Source of the DNA: Actinomycetes bacterium
GTDB lineage: Bacteria; Actinomycetota; Thermoleophilia; RBG-16-64-13
Length of the DNA stretch: 6,497 nt
NCBI GenBank assembly: GCA_021815245.1
Contig: JAKAHF010000023.1
Span: 4,629-11,125 of the forward strand
Reading direction: 5' to 3'
A program made the translations under genes and the position numbers. Under the pieces are notes generated by a model. That model was not told the origin of the DNA, made no database searches, and worked only from the letters and a program-made list of their open reading frames with translations. Position 1 is the first letter of the stretch. The number at the start of each line of letters is the position of its first letter. Shown one piece after another: positions 1-6,297 of the stretch.

Positions 1-76
1 CGCGTGTCTTCGTACGAAAACAGATAGTAGAAATTGTCGAAGCCCGACCAGGTGATGCCGCTCAGGCAGAGCGAGC
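1..76. other. Left-edge stretch before the pilus gene; no assignable gene
   Basis: These 76 bases hold no complete gene. On the + strand one frame stops at TAG 25-27 and another at TGA 53-55; the third stays open past the start of the pilus gene and stops soon after, near 134. Any of the three could be the 3' end of an upstream gene, most plausibly another minor pilin or pilus assembly gene, but too few residues are visible to identify it. The ribosome-binding signal before the ATG at 77 is weak (a purine-rich GAGCGAG), which would suit translational coupling to an upstream gene. No promoter was recognised. Confidence 0.4.
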
Positions 77-1252
77 ATGGCTCGTGGGTGGCGAGGAACA
101 GGCAGTCGCGGCTCTCAGGCCGGCTCGGTGGTCGTGATAATGATGGTGTTCATCTTCATCTTCCTCCTCATCGGAGTGAGTCTGTATGTGCTGATGAGAG
201 GCGAGGCGCGCGCGACCGAGACCGAACGCACCGATCTCAAGGCCTTCAACGTAGCCGAAGCCGGCGTCGACGCAGGCATGCTGGCCCTCAAATTGGATTG
301 GCCGAACGCCGACACTGAAGAGGTGATCGTTGACGAGGCCTTGCTCAAAGCCTCGCTGCAGGCGGCCAACACCGGGCTCTACGACCCCACTCGGTCCGAC
401 CCCACCGAATTCATCCAGGTCTCGGTCTACGACAACACCGACGACGTCGCCGATCCTACGGCGCCCGTGTGGGACGCGAACGGTGACGGCAAGATGTTCG
501 TCGACGCGACCAGCAATGTCGGCGACGACCGGCACCGCATCATCATCCTAGCCCAACGTCAGGACTGGCCGCTGACCTTTCAGGGCCACGCCTTGGTGGC
601 CGACACGGTCGACAGCAACGGCCAGGGCCTCTGGGTCGGCATAGAGGAAGGCGACGAGTCCCAAGTCCTGGTTGACGTGCAAGACTCGCTTCACAAAGGA
701 GTGACTACCGATCCCGACGATCCCAGAGTCGTACAGGCCCCGAATCCGACCACTTTCGAAGCCATCGTCAACGACGCCATGACGAACGCTCTCTATACGA
801 TCGCCGTGTCGCAACACACGTACTTCGAGGGTGCCAATGCGGGCTCGCTGGCCAGCGCGTTCCTCCAGACCACCGCGTGTCGGGGCAAGGTCGTATGGGT
901 AGCGAGCGACGATCCGGTCTCGCTGTCGGGCAGCAACCAGATCGGAACCGTTGATGAGCCGGTGATCGTGGTCATAGACACCCCCGACGGCTCCATCAAC
1001 GAGTGGGACATGAAGGGTAACGCCGACTTCTTCGGCATCGTGATCGTTTTGGGTAACGCGACACTCCGCGGCAGTTGTGCCATTCACGGTGCCATCTACT
1101 GCGGCGGGACCGTTCTCAACAAGGGCGTCGGTTCGTGCGGCGAGATCTACTGGAACAGCCGCGTGATCTACAACCTGAACCACCAGTACGTCATCAGCGT
1201 CAACCAGGTGCCCAACACCTGGGAGGAGTACACGCTCCCCCGCGAGGACTGA
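77..1252 (+). CDS. Type IV pilus-associated protein with PilX-type N-terminus
   Basis: This 391-residue protein is probably a minor pilin-like component of a type IV pilus, acting at the cell envelope. The N-terminus has a short positively charged leader (residues 1-16, ending Gln-Ala-Gly), which could be a prepilin peptidase site after Gly16. A hydrophobic helix follows at about 17-40, then a charged stretch leading to FNVAEAGVDAGM (57-68), the Ala-Glu-Ala-Gly motif typical of PilX N-terminal proteins. The glutamate usual at +5 of major pilins is absent. A DANGDGK loop at 133-139 followed by Asp143 resembles a calcium-binding loop. Residues about 280-365 are rich in short Gly/Val/Ile/Asn repeats and look like beta-solenoid coils. 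Cysteines lie at 268, 334, 342 and 354. ATG 77 is the only sensible start, since an in-frame stop lies at 53-55. It is the only pilus gene in the window. Family membership is fairly sure; the exact role is not. Confidence 0.8.
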   Translation: MARGWRGTGSRGSQAGSVVVIMMVFIFIFLLIGVSLYVLMRGEARATETERTDLKAFNVAEAGVDAGMLALKLDWPNADTEEVIVDEALLKASLQAANTGLYDPTRSDPTEFIQVSVYDNTDDVADPTAPVWDANGDGKMFVDATSNVGDDRHRIIILAQRQDWPLTFQGHALVADTVDSNGQGLWVGIEEGDESQVLVDVQDSLHKGVTTDPDDPRVVQAPNPTTFEAIVNDAMTNALYTIAVSQHTYFEGANAGSLASAFLQTTACRGKVVWVASDDPVSLSGSNQIGTVDEPVIVVIDTPDGSINEWDMKGNADFFGIVIVLGNATLRGSCAIHGAIYCGGTVLNKGVGSCGEIYWNSRVIYNLNHQYVISVNQVPNTWEEYTLPRED

Positions 1253-1277
1253 TCCTCAGCGCGACCTGACCGTGCGG

Positions 1278-1306
1278 GCAGCGGCCGCGATGTTAGCGGC
1301 CGCTGC
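1278..1306. terminator. Perfect 11-bp hairpin between converging genes, likely bidirectional terminator
   Basis: GCAGCGGCCGC (1278-1288) pairs without mismatch with GCGGCCGCTGC (1296-1306) around the 7-base loop GATGTTA. It begins 25 bases after the stop of the + strand pilus gene and contains the end of dut on the other strand. The very GC-rich stem sits where a shared terminator is expected for converging genes. Only two T residues follow on the + strand and no U-tract follows on the - strand, so it is not a textbook intrinsic terminator. The dut stop codon (TAA, 1295-1293) is in the loop. Confidence 0.6.
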
Positions 1307-1730
1307 TTCCGAACCCCCCGGCGCCCCTGACCGTCTCGGGCAGTTGGTCGGTCGCGACGAACTCAGGGTGCTCGACTCGTTGCACCACCAACTGCGCGAT
1401 CCGTTCGCCCACCCTCACGGCAAACGGCTCCCTGCCGGAGTTGTAGAGCGACACACGCACTTCTCCCCGATAGCCCGCGTCGATCAGCCCCGGCGAGTTG
1501 ACGACCATGATGCCGTGTTTGAAGGCCAGCCCCGACCTGGGTTGCACGAAGCCCGCGAAACCCTCCGGGATGGCCAAGGCGATGCCGGTGCCGACGTCAC
1601 AACGTTCCCCCGGCGGAATGGTGACCTCTTCCACTGAGAACAGGTCGGCGCCGCCGTCCCCCGGATGAGCCCGCAGAGGCAGTCGCGCCAGGGGATGCAG
1701 GAGCTTGACCGAGAGCCCGCTGGAGTCCAT
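1293..1730 (-). CDS. dut: Deoxyuridine 5'-triphosphate nucleotidohydrolase (dUTPase)
   Basis: A cytoplasmic trimeric dUTPase that hydrolyses dUTP to dUMP and pyrophosphate, keeping uracil out of DNA and supplying dUMP for thymidylate synthesis. At 145 residues it has normal family length. All five family motifs are visible in order: AHPGDGGADL (21-30), PRSGLA (64-69), GLIDAGYRGEV (81-91) with the catalytic Asp84 and the uracil-site Tyr87, GERIAQLVV (108-116), and the C-terminal RGAGGFGSSG arm (135-144), where the usual Ser-Thr-Gly reads Ser-Ser-Gly. The ATG at 1730 lies 7 bases after the dapL stop and lacks a clear Shine-Dalgarno, so coupling to dapL translation is likely. It is the last gene of the minus-strand series, and its final codons form one arm of the hairpin at 1278-1306. 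Confidence 0.97.
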   Translation of the reverse strand: MDSSGLSVKLLHPLARLPLRAHPGDGGADLFSVEEVTIPPGERCDVGTGIALAIPEGFAGFVQPRSGLAFKHGIMVVNSPGLIDAGYRGEVRVSLYNSGREPFAVRVGERIAQLVVQRVEHPEFVATDQLPETVRGAGGFGSSGR

Positions 1731-1737
1731 TGCGGGC

Positions 1738-2901
1738 CTACAGCTTGAGAGAGTCTTTGATGCGCTGAACCGCCTCGGCGATACGGTCGTCGGGCGTAGT
1801 CAGCGACAGCCGCACAAAGCCCTCGCCGGCCGGTCCGTAGCCCCTGCCGGGAGTGACCACGACGGCGGCCTGCTCCAGCACCTTCTCGGTGAAAGTGCCT
1901 GACGTGTAGCCCGAGGGCACCGGCACCCACATGTAGACCGTCCCCTTGGGCTTCGGCACCTGCATGCCCACCGAGACCAGCGCGTCGGCCAGCAGGTCGC
2001 GGCGGCGGCGGTAGACCTCGCACATCTCCGCGACGAAGTCCCAGGGCTGCATCAGGATGTAGGCCGATGTGCGCTGCAACGCGTCGAACATGCCCGAGTC
2101 GAGATTGGTCTTCAGTCGCCACAGGTGCGAGAGGATCTCGTGATTGCCGACGGCGAAGCCCGTGCGCCAACCCGTCATGTTGAACGGCTTCGAGAAGCTG
2201 AAGAGCTCGATGCCGACATCCTTCGCCCCAGGCGTGGCCAGGAAACTGGGAGCCACGTAGCCGTCGTAGGTGAGCTCCGAGTAGGCGTTGTCGTGGATCA
2301 CTGCGATGTCGTACTTCTTCGCGAACGCGACCACGCGCTCGAAGAAGTCACCCTCCACCACGGCCGCCGTGGGGTTGTTGGGATAGCCGATGAAGAGCAC
2401 TTTGGCGCGCTCGGCCTCTTGGGGGCTGACCTCGTCGAGGTCGGGCAGAAAGCCGTTCTCGGGCTTCAGGTTGAGGTAGCGCACCTCAGCGCCACAGATG
2501 ATGGAGCCACCGGAATACACCGGATACCCCGGGTCGGGCACGAGGGCCAGATCGCCCGCGTCGAGGAGCGCCCAGCACAGGTGCGCCAGCGCCTCCTTCG
2601 AACCCAGTGTGGCCATGAACTCCTTGGCGGGGTCGAGGTCGACGCCAAAACGGCGCTTGTAGAAGGCGGCAGCCGCTTCCGCGTATTCGGTTAGGCCCCA
2701 GTTGCTCGGATAGCGGTCGTTGCGTGGATCGGCAACCTGGCGCTGCATCTCGTCGACGATGTAGGCGGGTGTCGGCAGATCGGGGTCGCCGATGCCCAGG
2801 CTGATGACATCGATGCCGCTCGCGCGCTTCTCGGCGATCTTCCGCTCGGCTTCGGCAAAGAGATAGGGAGCCAGATTGTCCATCCGCCGGGAAAACAGCA
2901 C
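1738..2901 (-). CDS. dapL: LL-diaminopimelate aminotransferase
   Basis: A PLP-dependent class I/II aminotransferase of 387 residues. It is expected to convert tetrahydrodipicolinate and glutamate directly to LL-diaminopimelate, bypassing the succinylase or acetylase steps. Visible features: SLGIGDPDLPTP (34-45) at the N-terminal substrate loop, GYPNNPT (172-178), DNAY (204-207) with the PLP-ring aspartate, SFSKPFNMTGWR (235-246) with the Schiff-base Lys238 and phosphate-binding Arg246, and FVRLS (362-366) with the carboxylate-binding Arg364. The start is GTG 2901, because a perfect AGGAGG lies 5 bases upstream; the in-frame ATG at 2883 has no such site. Sequence alone cannot fully separate DapL from aspartate or other aminotransferases of this fold. 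The DPDLPTP and SNWGL segments and the position directly after dapF make DapL the best call; dapC-like activity is the main alternative. Confidence 0.9.
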   Translation of the reverse strand: MLFSRRMDNLAPYLFAEAERKIAEKRASGIDVISLGIGDPDLPTPAYIVDEMQRQVADPRNDRYPSNWGLTEYAEAAAAFYKRRFGVDLDPAKEFMATLGSKEALAHLCWALLDAGDLALVPDPGYPVYSGGSIICGAEVRYLNLKPENGFLPDLDEVSPQEAERAKVLFIGYPNNPTAAVVEGDFFERVVAFAKKYDIAVIHDNAYSELTYDGYVAPSFLATPGAKDVGIELFSFSKPFNMTGWRTGFAVGNHEILSHLWRLKTNLDSGMFDALQRTSAYILMQPWDFVAEMCEVYRRRRDLLADALVSVGMQVPKPKGTVYMWVPVPSGYTSGTFTEKVLEQAAVVVTPGRGYGPAGEGFVRLSLTTPDDRIAEAVQRIKDSLKL

Positions 2902-2906
2902 GTCAG

Positions 2907-2912
2907 CCTCCT
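2907..2912 (-). promoter_or_regulatory. Strong Shine-Dalgarno site deciding the GTG start of dapL
   Basis: On the minus strand AGGAGG is followed by a 5-base spacer and then GTG at 2901. It lies in the 38-base gap after dapF and is one of the two best ribosome-binding sites in the window, which supports the GTG over the downstream ATG. Confidence 0.85.
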
Positions 2913-2939
2913 AGGAAACAGGTTTGAGTCGGTAGGGAT

Positions 2940-3812
2940 CTATGTGGTGCGAGGCGCCGGCCAGCCAAGGCGGCGCAGGAGATCATTGGACAGCTCGCAG
3001 GTGCATACCTCTTCCGCCGGACCGGTCATGAAGACGCGATACGCCCCATCAGCCGCCCCGTCAGACTCGACCCCTATGACGAGATCTCCGCCGAGCAGAT
3101 GCACCAACACCGGGCTCGTGGCCAGACCAAGCCGCACACTCGCGGCTCCGACGGCGGTCGCTCCCGTGCCGCACGCCTGGGTCTCACCCACTCCCCGCTC
3201 CCACACGCGCATGCGCACAGAGCCGTCCGACTCGGGCCTGATGAATTCGACGTTGGTGCGGTTGGGAAAGAAGGGGTGTCGCTCGATGGCGGCGCCCACG
3301 CCGGCTACGTCGACCGTCGCCGGGTCGTCGACCACTATCACGCAATGTGGATTGCCGACATCGACGAACGTGAACTCATAGTCGACGCCTCCGACCTGCA
3401 GCGTCCCGGCCGCCGAAGCGTCAAGGTTGGCGCTCCGAAAACGGGCCCTCCCCATGTCGACGCGTACCCTGCCGTCGTCCAACAGTCTCGGCTTGATCGC
3501 CCCGGCAAGAGTCTCGACTACGAACTCGGGCTCGCTCACCTTTCCGGTGGCAGCCAGGTACCGGGTGAAGATGCGGATGCCGTTGCCGCACATCTCGGGC
3601 TCGCTCGCGTCGGGGTTGAGCACCCGCATGCGCGCCGCCGCGCCCGGAACGGCCCCGGTGAGTGTCGCGTTGACCAGAACGCCGTCGGACCCGACCCCAC
3701 AATGGCGATCGCACAGAAGGCCGATGGCAGTCGCGGTCAACTCTCCGGGCAGGTCGGCCTCTTCCACGACCAGATAATCGTTGCCCAGCCCTTGCCACTT
3801 GGCCAGCTTCAT
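2940..3812 (-). CDS. dapF: Diaminopimelate epimerase
   Basis: A cofactor-independent epimerase that interconverts LL- and meso-diaminopimelate, the last step before peptidoglycan crosslinking and lysine formation. The 290-residue length is close to the usual 270-280. The N-terminus (KLAKWQGLGNDY) is the family's opening strand with the conserved GNDY. Both catalytic cysteines are present in their motifs: Cys75 in EPEMCGNGIR (71-80) and Cys214 in ETQACGTGA (210-218). The substrate-site segments VGNPHCV (152-158) and WERGVGET (204-211) are intact. The start ATG (3812-3810) overlaps the miaA stop TGA as ATGA. An AGGAGG lies 10 bases upstream, inside miaA. DapL, the enzyme that makes its substrate, follows 38 bases downstream. 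The C-terminal tail from about 275 carries extra residues of no recognised function. Confidence 0.97.
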   Translation of the reverse strand: MKLAKWQGLGNDYLVVEEADLPGELTATAIGLLCDRHCGVGSDGVLVNATLTGAVPGAAARMRVLNPDASEPEMCGNGIRIFTRYLAATGKVSEPEFVVETLAGAIKPRLLDDGRVRVDMGRARFRSANLDASAAGTLQVGGVDYEFTFVDVGNPHCVIVVDDPATVDVAGVGAAIERHPFFPNRTNVEFIRPESDGSVRMRVWERGVGETQACGTGATAVGAASVRLGLATSPVLVHLLGGDLVIGVESDGAADGAYRVFMTGPAEEVCTCELSNDLLRRLGWPAPRTT

Positions 3813-4831
3813 CCCCGAGGGGCCTCCTTGACTCGATCACTATCGGCGTAGAGTCCAAGGATGTCTTCGGCTACAGCCTTGGCTCCCCTGCCTCCAACGT
3901 CAATCATAACAGCGCCCTCCAGCCTGCGTAGCCAGGTGAGCTGCCGGCGGGCGTACTTGCGGGTCGACGCGGCGATCTGCGCGATCACTTCCTCGCGGCT
4001 GAGCTCACCGTCGAGATAGCGGCAGATCTCGGGATAGCCGATGGCGCTGCAGATGCCCTGGCCGCCCGGAGTCGAGGCTGCCCTGTCCCGACCCGCCCTG
4101 AAGCGACTCACCTCCTCCACGGCACCGCCATCGAATATGGCAGCCGATCGAGCGTCGATGCGTCGATACAACTCCTCACGATCGAGAGTCAGGCCGACAA
4201 CGGCGGTGCGATGGTAGTAGCGAGGCGTCCAGAGATCGTCCCTACCCGACCACGCGGCGCCGCTCACCGTCACCGCCTCGAGCGCGCGGATGACCCGTCT
4301 GACGTTGCGAGGATCGATGGCCCCAGCGGCCGCCGCATCGAGCCTCGCCAATTCGGCGTGGAGCGCGCCGCCGCCTTCGACCGCCGCGCGCTCCTCCAGT
4401 CTCTGTCGCACCGCGGGATCGGCGGCCGCCGCTACCGCCAAAGGGGCCAGCGCCGCTCTCATGTAGAGTCCCGTCCCCCCCGCGAGCAGCGCCGCTCCGG
4501 TGGACGCCAACTCCCGCTCTACGAGCGGCCGGGCAAGGGCCGCATACTCCGCTGCCGAGAAAGCGGTGCCGGCGTCGACGACGCCGACGAGCTCGTGCGG
4601 CACGGCATGTCTCTCGGTCTCGGTGGGTTGGTTGGTGAGCACGACGAACCCACGATAGATCTGCATCGAATCGCACGATATAACCCTCGTGCCGAGCACT
4701 CGAGCCACCTCGACCGCCACCCCCGTCTTGCCGACGCCGGTCGGACCGAGCAGGGCGATGACTGTCGGCACGGTCCCGCGGGCTCCACGTCCACTTTCGG
4801 CGGGTGGGCCGCCGTCACTACCTGATCTCAT
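3809..4831 (-). CDS. miaA: tRNA dimethylallyltransferase
   Basis: Transfers a dimethylallyl group from dimethylallyl diphosphate to N6 of A37 in tRNAs reading codons that begin with U, giving i6A. From the ATG at 4831 the protein is 340 residues, slightly longer than usual. Motifs: P-loop GPTGVGKT (29-36), DSMQIYR (54-60) with the catalytic Asp54, GGTGLY (118-123), IDPRNVRRVIRALE (172-185), IGYPEI (264-269) and RKYARRQLTWLR (291-302) near the C-terminus. The segment after DSMQIYR reads GFVVLTNQPT, where many relatives have GMDIGTAKP. The frame stays open far upstream, but that part overlaps miaB on the same strand and is a shadow. ATG 4831 has a GGGGTGAGG site just upstream. A GTG at 4840 overlaps the miaB stop as GTGA, and a GTG at 4771 would put the P-loop nearer the start; both remain possible. 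The stop overlaps the dapF start. Confidence 0.95.
   Translation of the reverse strand: MRSGSDGGPPAESGRGARGTVPTVIALLGPTGVGKTGVAVEVARVLGTRVISCDSMQIYRGFVVLTNQPTETERHAVPHELVGVVDAGTAFSAAEYAALARPLVERELASTGAALLAGGTGLYMRAALAPLAVAAAADPAVRQRLEERAAVEGGGALHAELARLDAAAAGAIDPRNVRRVIRALEAVTVSGAAWSGRDDLWTPRYYHRTAVVGLTLDREELYRRIDARSAAIFDGGAVEEVSRFRAGRDRAASTPGGQGICSAIGYPEICRYLDGELSREEVIAQIAASTRKYARRQLTWLRRLEGAVMIDVGGRGAKAVAEDILGLYADSDRVKEAPRG
3823..3828 (-). promoter_or_regulatory. Shine-Dalgarno of dapF inside the end of miaA
   Basis: AGGAGG on the minus strand lies 10 bases before the dapF ATG, longer than the optimal spacing. The spacer reads CCCCTCGGGG and can fold on itself. The site is within the last codons of miaA, so dapF is probably translated by ribosomes finishing miaA as well as by new initiation. 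Confidence 0.7.
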
Positions 4832-4834
4832 CGC

Positions 4835-4843
4835 CCTCACCCC
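4835..4843 (-). promoter_or_regulatory. Ribosome-binding region of miaA built over the miaB stop
   Basis: The minus strand reads GGGGTGAGG here. It includes the miaB stop TGA (4839-4837), a possible GTG start (4840-4838) and a Shine-Dalgarno-like run placed suitably for the ATG at 4831. The arrangement points to coupled translation of miaB and miaA. Confidence 0.55.
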
Positions 4844-6213
4844 GTGGCCGTCGGGCGATCGTCTATCTGCCGGCCACGAAAGCTCGTCGATGTACCCTCG
4901 ACCAGCTTCACAGTGACAAGGTCGCCCGGCCGCGCCGATGACGTGAAGTTCACCGGCTTGTGCGCACGGGTGCGGCCCATGACCTCCCGCGTGCCGTCCG
5001 CGTCTGCGACACTCAGTTCCCCGGACTGCTTGCTCGCCCGCTCCACCAGAACTTCCGCCGTCTGCCCCACTAGGCTCTGGTTGCGCCGCTTGCCAAGACG
5101 CTGCACAAGTTCCACGAGTCGAGCCATGCGCTCCTGCGCCACCTCCGGTGCGATCCGCCCCGGAAGCGTGGCGGCGACGGTCTGTCGCCGAGGTGAGTAG
5201 ATGAAAGTGAAGGCTCCATCGTAGTCGCACTCCTCGACCAGTTGCATCGTCTGCTCGAAATCGCTCTCGGTCTCGCCCGGGAAACCGACGATGAGGTCGG
5301 TGGTGAGGCCAAGCGACGGGACCGCGCTCCGCAGGCGCCGCACGAGGTCGAGGTAACCCCGCCGGGTGTAGCCGCGGCGCATCGCCGCCAGCACGGCGTC
5401 GCTGCCAGACTGCACCGGGAGGTGCAGATGCTCGCAAACCGGGTTGTGACCGGCCAGCAGGTCTATCAGTTCATCCGAGACGTCCTTCGGATGCGAGGTC
5501 ATGAAACGCAGCCGCTCCAAACCCGGGACGGCGGCCGCGCGCTCGAGGAGCTGAGCGAAACTCTCCCTCCCCGCGAAGCCCGGCTCCTTGCCGTAGGCGT
5601 TGACGTTCTGCCCGAGAAAGGTGACCTCCTTGACCCCTTCGGCAACGAGGTGCTCTACCTCGGTCACGATCTCGCGGGCCGCTCGCGACGCCTCAGGTCC
5701 CCGTACGTAGGGCACGATGCAGTATGAGCAGAAGTTGCTGCAGCCCGCGGTGATCTGGACCCACGCGCACGGTCCCGAAAGGCGTGTGCGCGGAAGTTCG
5801 GCCGACCAAGCCGTGGTCATCTCTCGAAACGACCCTGCCGGCTCACCGGTGGCCAGGCGCTGTTCGATCAGCAACGGCAGATCGTGCAGGCTCTGCGGTC
5901 CGGCCAGCACGTCGATGCACGGAAAGTCCTCGCGCAGCGCATCTTTGCGGCTCTGAGCCAAACACCCGGCGACGATCACGATGCGCGACGAATCCTCGCG
6001 CTTGAGTTTGGTGGCGTCGCCCAGATGACCGGCCAGACGGGTATCGGCCTTCTCGCGGATGGAACACGTGTTGTAGACGAGGTACCGAGCCTCTTCGGGC
6101 GTCTCACTACGCGAAAGGCCCATCTGCTCGAGCAATCCGGCGATGCGTTCAGAATCGTGATCGTTCATCTGACAACCGAACGACCGCAGATAGAAGGTAT
6201 CAGCGAGCATCAT
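4837..6213 (-). CDS. miaB: tRNA-2-methylthio-N6-dimethylallyladenosine synthase
   Basis: A radical SAM methylthiotransferase that converts i6A37, made by MiaA, to ms2i6A37 using two [4Fe-4S] clusters. Numbered from the ATG at 6213 (458 residues), the N-terminal domain has Cys14 in SFGCQMN, Cys50 in YNTCSIREKA and Cys84 in AGCLAQ for the auxiliary cluster. The radical SAM CxxxCxxC motif is Cys158, Cys162 and Cys165 in AGCSNFCSYCIVPYVRG. GQNVNAYG (211-218 in the longer numbering) and HLPVQSGSD follow, and a TRAM domain occupies roughly the last 65 residues. The YSPR segment reads YSPRRQTVAA instead of the commoner YSPRPGTPAA. Two ATGs stand in tandem (6213, 6210); GAGGG at 6217-6221 is better spaced for the second. 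A GTG at 6243 would add ten residues but lies in a hairpin without a good site. miaA follows immediately, a functional as well as physical pair. Confidence 0.97.
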   Translation of the reverse strand: MMLADTFYLRSFGCQMNDHDSERIAGLLEQMGLSRSETPEEARYLVYNTCSIREKADTRLAGHLGDATKLKREDSSRIVIVAGCLAQSRKDALREDFPCIDVLAGPQSLHDLPLLIEQRLATGEPAGSFREMTTAWSAELPRTRLSGPCAWVQITAGCSNFCSYCIVPYVRGPEASRAAREIVTEVEHLVAEGVKEVTFLGQNVNAYGKEPGFAGRESFAQLLERAAAVPGLERLRFMTSHPKDVSDELIDLLAGHNPVCEHLHLPVQSGSDAVLAAMRRGYTRRGYLDLVRRLRSAVPSLGLTTDLIVGFPGETESDFEQTMQLVEECDYDGAFTFIYSPRRQTVAATLPGRIAPEVAQERMARLVELVQRLGKRRNQSLVGQTAEVLVERASKQSGELSVADADGTREVMGRTRAHKPVNFTSSARPGDLVTVKLVEGTSTSFRGRQIDDRPTATG

Positions 6214-6221
6214 GTTCCCTC

Positions 6222-6243
6222 GTGCCGGCAGCCAAGCCGGCAC
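6222..6243. repeat. Perfect 8-bp inverted repeat in the miaB leader
   Basis: GTGCCGGC (6222-6229) and GCCGGCAC (6236-6243) form a perfect stem around a 6-base loop. On the minus strand it ends directly before the GAGGG site of miaB, within the 84-base gap after rny. No U-tract follows, so an intrinsic terminator is unlikely. It could be a processing site, an mRNA-stabilising 5' structure or a weak attenuator. A second, smaller hairpin (TCGGG 6270-6274 with CCCGA 6280-6284) lies between it and the rny stop. Only the structure is seen; the role is inferred. Confidence 0.5.
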
Positions 6244-6297
6244 TCCATTCCCGGACTGTGGCCCGCTGCTCGGGCTTGACCCGACTCGGCGCCCCTA

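Noticed and set aside
34..318. Open + strand frame beginning at a TTG
   Set aside because: It overlaps the pilus gene in another frame and turns into Arg-rich low-complexity protein, typical of a GC-rich shadow frame.
548..1183. Long open minus-strand frame opposite the pilus gene
   Set aside because: The composition is that of an antisense shadow, with no recognisable motif, while the + strand frame has a clear pilin-type N-terminus.
1484..2170. Minus-strand frame spanning the dut-dapL junction
   Set aside because: It crosses two well-supported genes in a different frame and has no family signature; its His/Gly/Arg-rich content is typical of frame-shifted GC-rich coding DNA.
3099..3851. 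250-residue open + strand frame opposite dapF
   Set aside because: It is antisense to a complete dapF with both catalytic cysteines and shows no motif of its own.
4211..4825. 204-residue open + strand frame opposite miaA
   Set aside because: It is the reverse-strand shadow of miaA; Arg-rich, without domains.
4832..5437. In-frame upstream extension of the miaA reading frame giving a 542-residue protein
   Set aside because: It lies wholly within miaB on the same strand in another frame and is Arg/Pro/Gly-rich with no family resemblance. MiaA homology begins only after 4831.
6214..6243. GTG at 6243 as the miaB start
   Set aside because: It would sit in a hairpin without a good ribosome-binding site and add ten residues not expected before the conserved YLRSFGCQMN opening. 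The tandem ATGs at 6213/6210 have GAGGG upstream.
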